Below are positions 52,241-61,229 of a stretch of 62,717 bases of DNA, one piece after another. The notes under the pieces are model-generated. The model was not told the origin of the DNA. It worked only from the letters and a program-made list of their open reading frames with translations, and did no database searches. Position numbers and translations under genes: made by a program. This DNA is from Promethearchaeati archaeon (GTDB lineage: Archaea > Asgardarchaeota > Atabeyarchaeia > Atabeyarchaeales > Atabeyarchaeaceae), in the NCBI GenBank assembly GCA_019058495.1, contig JAHPYV010000003.1:1-62717 (forward strand), read 5' to 3'. Each line of letters begins with the position of its first letter. Within the stretch, counting starts at the first letter, position 1.

Positions 52241-54424
52241 TTGCAGGCGATTAGTAGCCCGCAACTCAAGGTGGAGGAAGCACATCGCAAAGACGTGGGT
52301 AGATTCAAAGCCAGGCTTAGTAGTGATTTGCTTGAGAAGCTCAACGCTCAAACTGGTGACATAATCGAGATCAAGGGCAAGCGCGTAACTGCCGCGATAG
52401 CTTGGTCTGCCCGTCCCGATGATGACGAACCAGGTACAATCAGGATGGATGGCTACCTAAGAAGGAACGCTGGCGTCAGCCTCGGGGACAAAGTCACTGT
52501 GAAGAGAGCATCGGAAAAACCAGCCGTGTCAGTTGTCCTCACACCGCTTTCAAAGCGGCTCTCAATCGATACCAACTTTGAAGTTTTCGTCAAAAACAGG
52601 TTGATCAACTACCCAATCACTCAGGGAGACATAATCTCAGTCACAATGATAACTAAGGGATTCTCATTTGTTGTCACGAAGACTAGGCCTGACGGTGTAA
52701 TCGTTATAAAACCTCAGACGTCGCTTCGTATAAGCAGCAAGCCCCACCACCCTTCCCAGAATAAAAGCATTCCGTATTCAACTTATGAAGACATTGGGGG
52801 ATTAAATGATGCTATTTTCAAGTTACGTGAGATTGTTGAACTTCCTCTCAAACACCCTGAACTATTCGAGAAGTTAGGAATAGAGCCTCCTCGAGGCGTT
52901 CTTCTACATGGGCCTTCAGGATGCGGCAAGACTCTACTAGCTAGAGCGGCTGCAAATGAATCAGATGCACACTTCATAGCCATCAATGGACCAGAGATCA
53001 ACAGCAAGTTCTATGGAGAATCAGAGAAACATTTGCGCGAAGTTTTCAAGGAAGCTGAAGAGAACTCTCCTGGAATAATATTCATTGATGAAATCGATGC
53101 CATTGCTCCAAAAAGAGAAGAGACGATAGGTGAAGTCGAGAGGAGGATCGTCGCTCAATTGCTATCGCTCATGGATGGACTGCAGCGCAAGGGTAAGGTA
53201 ATTGTAATCGGAGCTACAAACAGAGCAAGCTCAATAGATCTTGCGCTGAGGCGACCAGGAAGATTCGATCGTGAAATTGAACTTCCCGTCCCCGCGGCCG
53301 AAGAGAGAATAGAGATTTTGCAGATTCACACAAGATGGATGCCACTCGCTGAGGATGTTGATCTTGAGAAGATCGCTAAGAAGACACATGGTTTCGTCGG
53401 AGCCGATCTCGCTGCATTATGCAGGGAAGCAGCCATGCATTCTCTTCGTCGCCGCATTCCATCAATGGTGTTTGAAGAGGAGAGCATACCGAGCGAGATA
53501 ATGGATAATCTCAAGATCTCGATGAGAGACTTTGATGAAGCTCTGAGAGAAATACAGCCTTCAGCTCTGAGGGAAATTCTTGTTGAAATACCTTCTGTTC
53601 ATTGGGGTGACATTGGAGGTCTCGGTTCGGTAAAGCAAGAACTATTGGAAGTTGTTGAGTGGCCCTTAAAAAAGACAGCAGAATTTAGGAAGATGGGTGT
53701 AAAGCCTCCAAGAAGTGCCCTTCTGTTTGGTCCTCCGGGTTGTGGAAAGACTCTGTTGGCAAAGGCTGCCGCGACCGAAAGTGAGGTCAACTTCCTCACT
53801 ATTAGAGGACCTGAGGTCATAAGCAAGTGGGTCGGAGAATCCGAAAAGGCTATTCGTGAAATATTCAGGAAGGCCAGATCAGCGGCACCGGCGCTGATTT
53901 TCATAGATGAACTCGATTCTATAGCCAGAAGAAGAGAATATGTTACAAATGATTCGAATGTACCTGAACGGGTCGTAAGCCAACTTCTCACCGAGATGGA
54001 TGAGCTGGCGACCATAGAGAACGTTGCTCTTATATGCGCCACGAATCGTCCTGACGTTCTCGACCCTGCTTTGTTAAGACCTGGGAGAATCGACCGAATG
54101 ATATATGTACCACCGCCAAGCGCGAATGAGAGACTTGAAATACTAATGATTTACACACGGAATGTACCACTAGGGGAAGATGTTGACCTCAAGAGGATAT
54201 CAATAGAGACAGATGGATACATAGGAGCTGACCTTGAGAATCTATGCAGGGAAGCAGCTATCTTTGCCATAAGAGAAAAGAGCATCAGAGTCAGATCCAG
54301 TCATTTCGAGCTATCGATGAAGAGAATACACCCAACTGTCACACCCGAAATAGTGCGAAGATATGAATCATTCGCTGATTTTTTGAGGAGACAATGGCCC
54401 GGTCAGCCCGAATCAGTCATATGA
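52241..54424 (+). CDS. cdc48: CDC48/VCP AAA ATPase
   Basis: 727 residues. N-domain (1-190; double-psi barrel [18 protein letters not shown]), D1 with [30 protein letters not shown] and [14 protein letters not shown]2 with [29 protein letters not shown] and [13 protein letters not shown]. Both arginine fingers are present. D1 has GPSGCGKT where GPPGTGKT is usual. Unfoldase/segregase for protein extraction. It is not Vps4: it has two AAA rings and no MIT domain. TTG start with AGGAGGG. Confidence 0.96.
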   Translation: MQAISSPQLKVEEAHRKDVGRFKARLSSDLLEKLNAQTGDIIEIKGKRVTAAIAWSARPDDDEPGTIRMDGYLRRNAGVSLGDKVTVKRASEKPAVSVVLTPLSKRLSIDTNFEVFVKNRLINYPITQGDIISVTMITKGFSFVVTKTRPDGVIVIKPQTSLRISSKPHHPSQNKSIPYSTYEDIGGLNDAIFKLREIVELPLKHPELFEKLGIEPPRGVLLHGPSGCGKTLLARAAANESDAHFIAINGPEINSKFYGESEKHLREVFKEAEENSPGIIFIDEIDAIAPKREETIGEVERRIVAQLLSLMDGLQRKGKVIVIGATNRASSIDLALRRPGRFDREIELPVPAAEERIEILQIHTRWMPLAEDVDLEKIAKKTHGFVGADLAALCREAAMHSLRRRIPSMVFEEESIPSEIMDNLKISMRDFDEALREIQPSALREILVEIPSVHWGDIGGLGSVKQELLEVVEWPLKKTAEFRKMGVKPPRSALLFGPPGCGKTLLAKAAATESEVNFLTIRGPEVISKWVGESEKAIREIFRKARSAAPALIFIDELDSIARRREYVTNDSNVPERVVSQLLTEMDELATIENVALICATNRPDVLDPALLRPGRIDRMIYVPPPSANERLEILMIYTRNVPLGEDVDLKRISIETDGYIGADLENLCREAAIFAIREKSIRVRSSHFELSMKRIHPTVTPEIVRRYESFADFLRRQWPGQPESVI

Positions 54425-54459
54425 TACATGGATGATGCGAGAAGAGGTGGACAACTCAA

Positions 54460-54723
54460 ATGGAACAGAAGGTTTGGAATGCTCTCCCTCTCAGGAACGT
54501 AATCTTGGCCATATTAGCTAAGCACCAAGGTGTTATATTAGATAATGAAATGGAGGCCATAATAGAGAAAGAATGTGGAGAGCTTTCGCCGTCAGCGATA
54601 AACAAAGCTTTGATGGACCTTGAAATTAATGGAGTAATTCACGTGTCCAGAATAACAAAGACAAAAAGACGCGTTGAAGTGATTAAGCCTGGTGCGGAGT
54701 TTCTTGCAGTCAGTGAAGACTAA
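54460..54723 (+). CDS. Small winged-helix-like protein
   Basis: 87 residues, not recognised as a named family. The pattern helix-helix-helix (VILAILAKHQGVILDNEMEA, SPSAINKALMDLEINGVI) then strand (VSRITKTKRRVEVIKPG) is a winged helix. Located 35 nt after cdc48 and before fen1 on the same strand, so probably co-transcribed. DNA-binding or protein-protein contact both possible. Confidence 0.65.
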   Translation: MEQKVWNALPLRNVILAILAKHQGVILDNEMEAIIEKECGELSPSAINKALMDLEINGVIHVSRITKTKRRVEVIKPGAEFLAVSED

Positions 54724-54794
54724 TGCCTTCACAATGCACCTGAGAAAAGGGTATAGCTCTCAGTTCAGTAGCATATACCGTGGTGACAGGCTGG

Positions 54795-55820
54795 TTGGGA
54801 GTGCAGAATCTAGGGGATCTAATTCTAAAGAAGAAAGTGAGTATGGAAGAGCTGAGCGGTCGAACCTTAACTATTGACGCTTTGAATTATCTCTATGCTT
54901 TCTTAAGCGTCGTCAGGCAACCTGATGGGACTCCTCTAATGGATGGGAAGAAGAGAATTACATCACACCTCAGTGGACTCTTTTATCGGACCATAAACCT
55001 GATTGAATCAAACATTAAGCCAATATTCGTCTTTGACGGCGAGCCACCTATCTTGAAGAAGGACACAATCAAAGAGCGCCGGGAGATGAGAGAGGCGGCG
55101 AAAGTAAAGTGGGAGGAGGCTCTAAGCGCTGGCGACATTGTTGCAGCAAGAAAATACGCCCAATTTGCATTGAAACTGACTGACAAGATGATCCAGGAAA
55201 GCAAAGACCTTCTAGACTATCTTGGAGTTCCATGGATTAGGGCACCTTCTGAAGGTGAAGCTCAAGCTGCATATATGACCAACAAAGGCGATGCATGGAG
55301 TACAGGGAGCCAAGACTACGACTCTATTCTGTTCGGCTCTCCCAGGTTGGTCAGAAACATAGTGATAAGTGGAAGAAGAAAGTTGCCCAGTAAGAACATT
55401 TATGTCAAGATTGAACCGGAACTGGTCGATTCGGCAGAGTCGTTGAAGACTCTCGGCGTAACAAGAGAACAACTAATTGAGATAGCACTGATCCTTGGTA
55501 CGGACTTCAACCCGGGAATAAAAGGCATCGGTCCTAAAACGGCGTTGAAACTTGTCAAGAACTATGGGAGCGCTGAACGTGTGTTAAAAGAGAAAAACTT
55601 ACCCGTCGATGCACCTTATGACGAAGTGCGGGGGATATTCCTAAATCCTAAGGTAGTGGATGATTACGAACTGAAATACGGGCGAATTGATAAGGAGAAG
55701 GTCGTACGACTATTAGTAGACGAGCATGACTTTTCTCTTGAACGAGTCCAAGTAGCACTCAAAAGAATCGAAGAAGTAGCAAGAACCCCAAAGCCTACTG
55801 GTCTCGATCAGTGGTTTTGA
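54795..55820 (+). CDS. fen: Flap endonuclease FEN1
   Basis: 341 residues. Removes 5' flaps during Okazaki fragment maturation. N-terminal Gly-Val (GVQNLGDLI) is functionally needed at residue 2, so TTG 54795 is the start, with GGTGA upstream; an open frame from 54780 would bury it. FVFDGEPP, the acidic APSEGEAQAAYM and GTDFNPGIKGIGPKTAL (helix-two-turn-helix) are present. C-terminal PTGLDQWF is a PIP-box for PCNA (QxxxxxWF variant). Confidence 0.96.
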   Translation: MGVQNLGDLILKKKVSMEELSGRTLTIDALNYLYAFLSVVRQPDGTPLMDGKKRITSHLSGLFYRTINLIESNIKPIFVFDGEPPILKKDTIKERREMREAAKVKWEEALSAGDIVAARKYAQFALKLTDKMIQESKDLLDYLGVPWIRAPSEGEAQAAYMTNKGDAWSTGSQDYDSILFGSPRLVRNIVISGRRKLPSKNIYVKIEPELVDSAESLKTLGVTREQLIEIALILGTDFNPGIKGIGPKTALKLVKNYGSAERVLKEKNLPVDAPYDEVRGIFLNPKVVDDYELKYGRIDKEKVVRLLVDEHDFSLERVQVALKRIEEVARTPKPTGLDQWF

Positions 55821-55889
55821 TGCATGTCAGGAATCAAAAAAGGGGAGTTGGTGTTTGGTCTCGGATCTAGTTTCCGTGCCATTCATCGG

Positions 55890-56327
55890 CTATGCGAAAA
55901 CCACGTCAGCTTCTCCAGTAATCACTTGTTCACCTTTCTGATTTTCGGCCCAAAGCTCGCAGAAAACCGTCTTCCTACCGCCTTCGATCTTCTTATCCTT
56001 TACCTTGCCCTTACAGGTCACTGTGTCGCCAGGCTTAACAATTGCTCCAAACCGTACCTTTATTCTCTTCAGAGAGCCCTCGAGTCCAGCCCAGCTAGCC
56101 ACATGTTGAGCAACGAACCCCATGTTGAGCATTCCGTGTGCTATAACGCCAGGAAGACCAAATGCAGTAGCATACTTGTCATCAATATGGATCGGATTGT
56201 GATCCCCTGAAGCGTCTGCGTACTTTCTAATCCATTCCTTCGTCAATGGTCCCTTTGCAAGTGGGGGAATACTGTCTCCAACTTTGATCTTATCATAACT
56301 AGCTTGACTACTCATGTTCTTTATCAC
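55890..56327 (-). CDS. MaoC-like hydratase
   Basis: 145 residues, hot-dog fold. YADASGDHNPIHIDDKYA is the hydratase-2 motif with the catalytic Asp and His, GVIAHGMLNMG follows. Predicted (R)-specific enoyl-CoA hydratase. It follows the other hot-dog gene by 13 nt; the two probably form a heterodimer like HadAB. Confidence 0.85.
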   Translation of the reverse strand: MIKNMSSQASYDKIKVGDSIPPLAKGPLTKEWIRKYADASGDHNPIHIDDKYATAFGLPGVIAHGMLNMGFVAQHVASWAGLEGSLKRIKVRFGAIVKPGDTVTCKGKVKDKKIEGGRKTVFCELWAENQKGEQVITGEADVVFA

Positions 56328-56340
56328 TTCCTCACTAGAG

Positions 56341-56826
56341 CTACCTTTCTATTAAAACAACATGTGAAACGGCGACTTTCTCTCCTTTTTGATTCTTGGA
56401 CGTGACTTCGATTGTGACTATCCCGCGTTTGCTGCCGTCTTTGCGCGGCTTATGTTCTACATTAGATATTTTTGCAACCGAGGTTATATCATCTCCAGGG
56501 CGCACAGGGGTAAAGTATTCGAATTCCTGCTCTCCGTGAACCATTATTCCAACATTTATCTTAGCGTCCAAGGCAACTTGGACGAGGGGTGTAGGCGGTT
56601 GTTTACCAGCTTCCAATGGACCACCGAAGCACACAGGGTAGGTTGGCGGGGCGATTATTCCCTTGTACTTCGTTTTTGCAGCGTATTTATCGTCGGTGTA
56701 GAGTTTGTTAGGGTCTTCGACAGCTTGCGCAAAGGCAGCTATATGCGACTTCTCAACTTTGAACTTAACAGGAGGATACTCTTTTCCCTTAACATTCAAA
56801 TCAACTTTTGTGTCTTTGCCAGGCAA
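56341..56826 (-). CDS. MaoC N-terminal-type dehydratase subunit
   Basis: 161 residues. FKVEKSHIAAFAQAVEDPN, IIAPPTYPVCFGG and VHGEQEFEYFTPVRPGDDI match the FAS1A/HadA-like hot-dog domain that lacks the catalytic Asp-His and pairs with a catalytic MaoC subunit, here the next gene. Together they may dehydrate a 3-hydroxyacyl-CoA. The gap 56827-57060 is empty. Confidence 0.83.
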   Translation of the reverse strand: MPGKDTKVDLNVKGKEYPPVKFKVEKSHIAAFAQAVEDPNKLYTDDKYAAKTKYKGIIAPPTYPVCFGGPLEAGKQPPTPLVQVALDAKINVGIMVHGEQEFEYFTPVRPGDDITSVAKISNVEHKPRKDGSKRGIVTIEVTSKNQKGEKVAVSHVVLIER

Positions 56827-57097
56827 ATATTGCCACTCTCCAATTCTGATACTATTCGTTTAGTTAGCATGTGAACTCTTACTAAGAGCAGAACTAAAAA
56901 GGTTTCTCATTAGAAAGGAAACTTCTGTCAAAAGGCGACTGAGCGTAAATATGGGGTGGTCCTACGACAATAACCTGCAGCACCCTTTTGGCACGGTGGT
57001 TCTCATTGGCTACAAATCGAAGGCTGGCGAGAACGGCATAAAAGGTGAGAGGGAAATTGTTTTTAAAGGAAGCACAAGATTAATCATTAGTATGCTT

Positions 57098-57206
57098 GCG
57101 GGGGTGTCCGAGCCTGGTCAAAGGAGGTAGACACGTTCTAACGTGACCTATGCTTAGGACCTATCGGCGTAGGCCTGCGTGGGTTCGAAGCCCACCCCCC
57201 GCACCA
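57098..57206 (+). tRNA. tRNA-Leu(TAG) with an intron in the anticodon stem
   Basis: Acceptor GCGGGGG/CCCCCGC, A73 plus encoded CCA, long variable arm, T-arm GTGGG-TTCGAAG-CCCAC. Anticodon TAG at 57155-57157. A 21-nt intron (57131-57151) sits between positions 30 and 31. BHB: central helix AGGT/ACCT, bulges AGA and ATG, inner helix CACGT/ACGTG, outer AGG/CTT with one wobble. Removal gives stem GTAGG/CCTAT. A TATA-like GTTTTTAAAGG lies about 35 nt upstream. Confidence 0.92.
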
Positions 57207-57366
57207 CAGCCAAGCAAACCTGCATCTTGTCTTTCGGCGAGAGTATCATATGGAATTCTGTCTCACGTGCAACCACAAAGGACCTACTCATCAGCACGCG
57301 CTTGCAAACAAATTAGTACACAAGGTTTTATTTCATTGACTAACTACTGTTACACTGGGTGATCTC

Positions 57367-57669
57367 GTGTCTGCAAGTCCTTTGGAAATCTATAAGAAAT
57401 TTGATCCGAAAGTGATTGAGTGCTTCGAGAATATACAGCACTCTGCGCTTTCTGAGGGAGCACTGTCTCAGAAGGTCAAGCTGCTAATAGCTATGGCCAT
57501 TGATGTGGAGCATGGAGCTAATCAGGGTGCCACATCCTTGGGTCAAAGGGCAATAAAACTGGGCGCCACGCGGGAGGAGATTATCGAAACCCTTAGAATA
57601 GCCTATTATGTGGGAGGCAACCGAGCTCTATTTACCTCTGCAGTAGTTCTGCAGAGTCTCTTCAAGTGA
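57367..57669 (+). CDS. Carboxymuconolactone decarboxylase-family protein without the redox cysteines
   Basis: 100 residues, all-helical AhpD/CMD fold: LSQKVKLLIAMAIDVEHGAN, AIKLGATREEIIETLRIAYYVGG. Members with peroxidase activity have CxxC before the conserved His; here that site reads EHGANQGA, so a thiol-peroxidase role is unlikely. Role unknown. A T-rich stretch (TCCTTTTTATTAATA) after the stop may terminate it. Confidence 0.8.
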   Translation: MSASPLEIYKKFDPKVIECFENIQHSALSEGALSQKVKLLIAMAIDVEHGANQGATSLGQRAIKLGATREEIIETLRIAYYVGGNRALFTSAVVLQSLFK

Positions 57670-57927
57670 GCAAGGAACTCCTCTCCTAAATCCTTTTTAT
57701 TAATAACCCCTTTCGCCCGCGCGTACCGCACCTAAGGCGCGAATTCTTGGACAGTATACCAACGGTCCTCATTAAGATCAGTCCAACACTATAACTAGAG
57801 ACGTGGACTCTATCCAGGAACTTCTTTGTCATCATCAGAGGAGATTGCTGATACTCTCACTAAGTCAAAGGTTTTATAAGAAAAACGTTAAAATCTGTAA
57901 TCCTCACCTACAGTTAAAGACGAAAGC

Positions 57928-58041
57928 GGCCGGGATGGGATTACGCTTCGCGGCTATGCGCTGTTGGGAAGCGTCCCATGAGCCTGGATAGCCTAGGGGC
58001 CTGTGGAGCCCTCGACGCGGGTTCGAATCCCGCTCCCGGCC
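57928..58041 (+). tRNA. tRNA-His(GTG) with an intron in the D-arm
   Basis: G(-1) is encoded (57928) facing C73 (58041), the His hallmark. Acceptor GCCGGGA/TCCCGGC; anticodon GTG at 58003-58005 in stem GGGGC/GCCCT; T-arm GCGGG-TTCGAAT-CCCGC. A 39-nt intron (57942-57980) splits the D-arm between positions 13 and 14: central helix TGGG/CCCA, bulges ATT and TGA, inner helix ACGCTTC/GAAGCGT. CCA is not encoded. A TATA-like GTTTTATAAG lies near 57870. Confidence 0.88.
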
Positions 58042-58080
58042 CTCAGTTGTCAAGGGTGTCAAAGGACAAGTTTGGATGGT

Positions 58081-58156
58081 GGGCCGGTAGCACAGACTGG
58101 AAGTTTGCGCCGGCTTTGCAAGCCGGAGGTCGTGGGTTCAAATCCCACCCGGTCCA
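58081..58156 (+). tRNA. tRNA-Ala(TGC), no intron
   Basis: Acceptor GGGCCGG/CCGGTCC with the G3-U70 pair that identifies alanine tRNA. Anticodon TGC at 58117-58119 in loop TTTGCAA, stem CCGGC/GCCGG; T-arm GTGGG-TTCAAAT-CCCAC; A73. CCA not encoded. The only uninterrupted tRNA in the window, 39 nt after tRNA-His. Confidence 0.95.
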
Positions 58157-58384
58157 CTCAATTATTGTTGACCGAGTGCACCATCATTGGCAATTCTCTT
58201 TACAACCTTCCTCGTCAGAAGCAGAGCAATAAGTCCATACCAAACTACGGATGGCAACGACCAAAGCAAAACTGGCAGAATACCTTTCATAGAGATCCTT
58301 CGATGAACGAGTGGACAATACCACAAGGAGAAAAATATAAGAGTAACAAGTCAGAATTGTCAGATGATAATTCGTATTAGCAAA

Positions 58385-58576
58385 AGCGGGGTAGGGTAGG
58401 CATCCTTCCTCCTTCAACAGAAGGGGTGGGTGGCCAATTCAGGAGATCCCGCAGTAGGATCTGCCAATATGATCCTGCGGACGGCTCATAGGAATCTCTG
58501 CTGAGATACCCTGAGATCGATGGTTCAAATCTGGGGGATTAACGCCCCCAGGGAACAAATCCATCCCCCGCTACCA
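58385..58576 (+). tRNA. Initiator tRNA-Met(CAT) with four introns
   Basis: 192 nt for a mature tRNA of about 77. Acceptor AGCGGGG/CCCCGCT with A1-U72, A73 and encoded CCA, as in archaeal initiator tRNA. Anticodon CAT at 58487-58489. Introns: about 40 nt in the D-loop (near 58400-58440, ends not resolved); 28 nt at 29/30 (58455-58482; central helix CCGC/GCGG); 17 nt at 37/38 (58491-58507; CTCA/TGAG, bulges TAG and ATA); 30 nt in the T-loop (58529-58558; GTTC/GAAC, bulges AAA and AAA, inner TCTGGGGG/CCCCCAGG). Spliced stems: GGG/CCC D-stem, CAGGG/CCCTG anticodon stem, GATGG-TTCAAAT-CCATC. A TATA-like AAAAATATAAG lies near 58331. Confidence 0.88.
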
Positions 58577-58769
58577 TGTTCTTTTCATGCTGCGCTTTGG
58601 TAACGTCTATTCTCAATATCTTTGATGACTGAGGTATCATATCTGTTCTTGTAGCTTGTCTGACGTGAAACTAAACTAATATCTACTTTGCAAATCAATT
58701 ATTCTACATCACATTGACACATGGGTCTAGCATGTTTCCGGGTAAGTTTCAACTGGTGGTGAAGCTCTC

Positions 58770-59726
58770 TTGGAGAGGAATTATATTGAGCAGATGAGGG
58801 TCCACGCAGGCATGAGCGTAGGCGAATTAGTGGATGAAATGGGAAAAGCAGGCGTATTTGGTGCCGGAAGACTCTACAAAGCTGTCGAGATCTATCAGAG
58901 AATTGTATCCGAAAATGAGGTTTTCAAACTTGTCGGTGTCGCGGGCGCCCTTATTCCTGGAGGGATGCGTAAGATCCTTAGGGATCTAGTCGCGAATAGA
59001 ATGGTTGATGCATTGGTTTTGACTGGCGCTAATATTACACATGAATTGGTTGAGGCATTCGGCTGGAGACACGAGAAGGGCATCGCATCCGTTGGTGATG
59101 CCGCGCTCAGAGAGATTGGGATAAACAGAATTTTCGATGCCTTTGTCAGAGATGAAGCTTTTGAGGGATTTGAGACCAAGATAAAAGATTGTTTTTCTGC
59201 CATAGACGAAGAGAAGCGCAGAGATGGATTAGGCTCTTATGAATTAATGCGTGAGATAGGGATGATGCTAAATGACGATGAATCCATCTTAAAAACAGCG
59301 GCAAAAAATGAGGTTATGATTTTCTGTCCTGGAATATTCGATTCGATACTTGGTCTTCATATCTGGATGTTTTCTCAGCAAAACGAGTTGAAAATAGATC
59401 TGCGCAAAGATCTGCAAAAAATGATTGACACATACTATGAAACTAAGAAAGTTGGTGCTGTGTTTCTTGGAGGTGGTGTACCTAAGAATTACACTCTTCA
59501 AGCAGCTATGTTGACGGGCAGGGCCCTAGACTATGCCATACAAATTACAATGGATAGACCTGAACCCGGCGGACTGAGTGGGGCTTCACTCCAAGAAGCT
59601 CAATCATGGGGGAAGGTGAAGCCAGAAGCCGAGTGGGTTGATGTAATTGCTGATGTCACAATAGCCTTCCCGCTGATGGTAGCAGCAACAATGGAGCGTC
59701 TAACTAGGAAGCAAGAGGAGCCCTGA
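58770..59726 (+). CDS. dhs: Deoxyhypusine synthase
   Basis: 318 residues. Transfers the aminobutyl group of spermidine to the aIF5A lysine. NAD-site VLTGANITHELVEAFGW, FCPGIFDSILG and VFLGGGVPKNY, and the active-site SWGKVK lysine near residue 290 are present. TTG start. The substrate protein aIF5A is at 9045. tsr3 follows after 4 nt, nfo next. Confidence 0.95.
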   Translation: MERNYIEQMRVHAGMSVGELVDEMGKAGVFGAGRLYKAVEIYQRIVSENEVFKLVGVAGALIPGGMRKILRDLVANRMVDALVLTGANITHELVEAFGWRHEKGIASVGDAALREIGINRIFDAFVRDEAFEGFETKIKDCFSAIDEEKRRDGLGSYELMREIGMMLNDDESILKTAAKNEVMIFCPGIFDSILGLHIWMFSQQNELKIDLRKDLQKMIDTYYETKKVGAVFLGGGVPKNYTLQAAMLTGRALDYAIQITMDRPEPGGLSGASLQEAQSWGKVKPEAEWVDVIADVTIAFPLMVAATMERLTRKQEEP

Positions 59727-59730
59727 GAAG

Positions 59731-60201
59731 TTGAATAAGTCCAATGGAATAAGTGGCAAACCTGGACTGTATGTGTATCACACCGCACAGTGTGACCCCA
59801 AGAAATGCACGGCAACAAAGCTGCTGAGGCTGGGATTAGCTAAGCGCATCCAGAGACTCTCTTTCATACCTAGAAATGCTATCGTACTGGATCCGTTTTC
59901 AAATACAACAATAACGTATGAAGACCGAACGAATGTGCTCTTGCATGGACTAGTTGCGATCGATTGTTCGTGGGAGAATGCAGAACAGCTATTTACAAGT
60001 AAAATAAGAGCTCAGAGGAGAAGGCTCCCCGAAATGCTCGCGGGCAACTCAATCAACTACAATGTGAAGAACAAGCTGAGTACAGTTGAAGCATTCGCAG
60101 GTGCTTTAATCATATGTGGATTCTCTGAACAAGCACACGAGATCCTTGCCAAGTTTAAATGGGGTCAAAACTTCTTACAACTTAACCAGATCAAGTCATA
60201 G
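59731..60201 (+). CDS. tsr3: rRNA acp-transferase Tsr3 (DUF367)
   Basis: 156 residues. Adds the aminocarboxypropyl group to the hypermodified pseudouridine of 16S/18S rRNA helix 31. CDPKKCTATKL, AIDCSWENAEQ, RRLPEMLAGNSINY and LSTVEAFAGALIICG define the family. TTG start 4 nt after the dhs stop. Joins KsgA, Nob1, Rio1 and Dim2 as small-subunit maturation genes. Confidence 0.92.
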   Translation: MNKSNGISGKPGLYVYHTAQCDPKKCTATKLLRLGLAKRIQRLSFIPRNAIVLDPFSNTTITYEDRTNVLLHGLVAIDCSWENAEQLFTSKIRAQRRRLPEMLAGNSINYNVKNKLSTVEAFAGALIICGFSEQAHEILAKFKWGQNFLQLNQIKS

Positions 60202-60321
60202 ACCTCCACAACAATGACAAGAAATCCAACTCTCCATGCTTAGTACAAAGAATACGGAAAGAGACATACATTGCTTCCAGGTTTCTCAATCGGTCTGGCG
60301 CACAAGGGAAAGTGGTATGAA

Positions 60322-61179
60322 TTGGCGCGTATCGGAGTTCATGTATCTATCGTGGGAGCAATATACAAGGCAGTCGATCGGGCATTGGAGAGAACCTGTG
60401 ATACATTCCAGATTTTCACTAGAAATCCTAGGGGCTGGAGGCTAAAGCCTTTAACTGAAGACGCGGCATCGATTTTTGTGGACAAAGTTGCAAAAGCTGG
60501 AATCGATCCTGTTGTTGCTCATATGCCTTACCTTCCGAACCTCGCTTCGCCGCGGAGAGCAATATACAGGAAGTCTCTTTATGCTTTAATAACAGAGCTG
60601 GAAAGATGTGGGAAACTGAAGATACCGTTCCTTGTGACTCATTTGGGAAGTCATACCGGGAGAGGATACGAGACAGGACTCAAGAACATACTTAGCGCGT
60701 TGGATTCTGCTTTGTCGAAAGTAGATAACGAAACAATGCTTCTCCTCGAGAATACAGCTGGAACGAGAAACAGCATGTGTTCAACCTTCGAGGAAATTCA
60801 GATAGTAGTCGATGGCATAGAACATCACAAGAAGAGAGTAGGAGTTTGTTTTGACACGTGTCATGCATTTGCGGCAGGCTATGATCTGAGAAATGAGGAT
60901 GCTGTCAAAAAGACTATTGACAAACTAGACCAATTGATTGGCATCAAAAGAGTCAGAGTTGTCCACGCGAACGATTCAAAAGGTGATCTGAACTCGAAGC
61001 TTGATAGGCACGAGCACATCGGTCTAGGCAGAATAGGCGAAGTGGGATTCAGGGCAATTGTGCATGACAAGAACCTGAGAGAACTGCCTTTTATTATGGA
61101 GACTCCCATAAACGAAATCCGGGACGATTTTGAGAACATCAAGATACTTCGTCAACTATCAAAAGAAGGCACCGCATAG
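60322..61179 (+). CDS. nfo: Endonuclease IV (AP endonucl., Nfo/Apn1 family)
   Basis: About 285 residues, TIM barrel with three zincs. IGVHVSIVGAIYKAVDRA at the start, VTHLGSHTGRGYE, LLENTAGTRNS, GVCFDTCHAFAAGYD, VHANDSKGDLNSKLDRHEHI and ETP near the end are canonical. Acts at abasic sites in base-excision repair. TTG 60322 is chosen to match the family start; the frame opens at 60271 and the upstream Shine-Dalgarno is weak either way. Confidence 0.9.
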   Translation: MARIGVHVSIVGAIYKAVDRALERTCDTFQIFTRNPRGWRLKPLTEDAASIFVDKVAKAGIDPVVAHMPYLPNLASPRRAIYRKSLYALITELERCGKLKIPFLVTHLGSHTGRGYETGLKNILSALDSALSKVDNETMLLLENTAGTRNSMCSTFEEIQIVVDGIEHHKKRVGVCFDTCHAFAAGYDLRNEDAVKKTIDKLDQLIGIKRVRVVHANDSKGDLNSKLDRHEHIGLGRIGEVGFRAIVHDKNLRELPFIMETPINEIRDDFENIKILRQLSKEGTA

Positions 61180-61229
61180 GCGTCAAATAGACTTGGAAAG
61201 AGAAACCTGATGACTTGAATACAGTGGAG

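Noticed and set aside
52241-54424. CDC48-type ATPase as the Vps4 partner of the ESCRT-III pair
   Set aside because: It has two AAA rings and a VCP-type N-domain, and lacks a MIT domain.
58184-58417. 77-codon minus-strand ORF across the tRNA-Ala/tRNA-Met region
   Set aside because: It overlaps the initiator tRNA and has no coding character beyond a short hydrophobic run.
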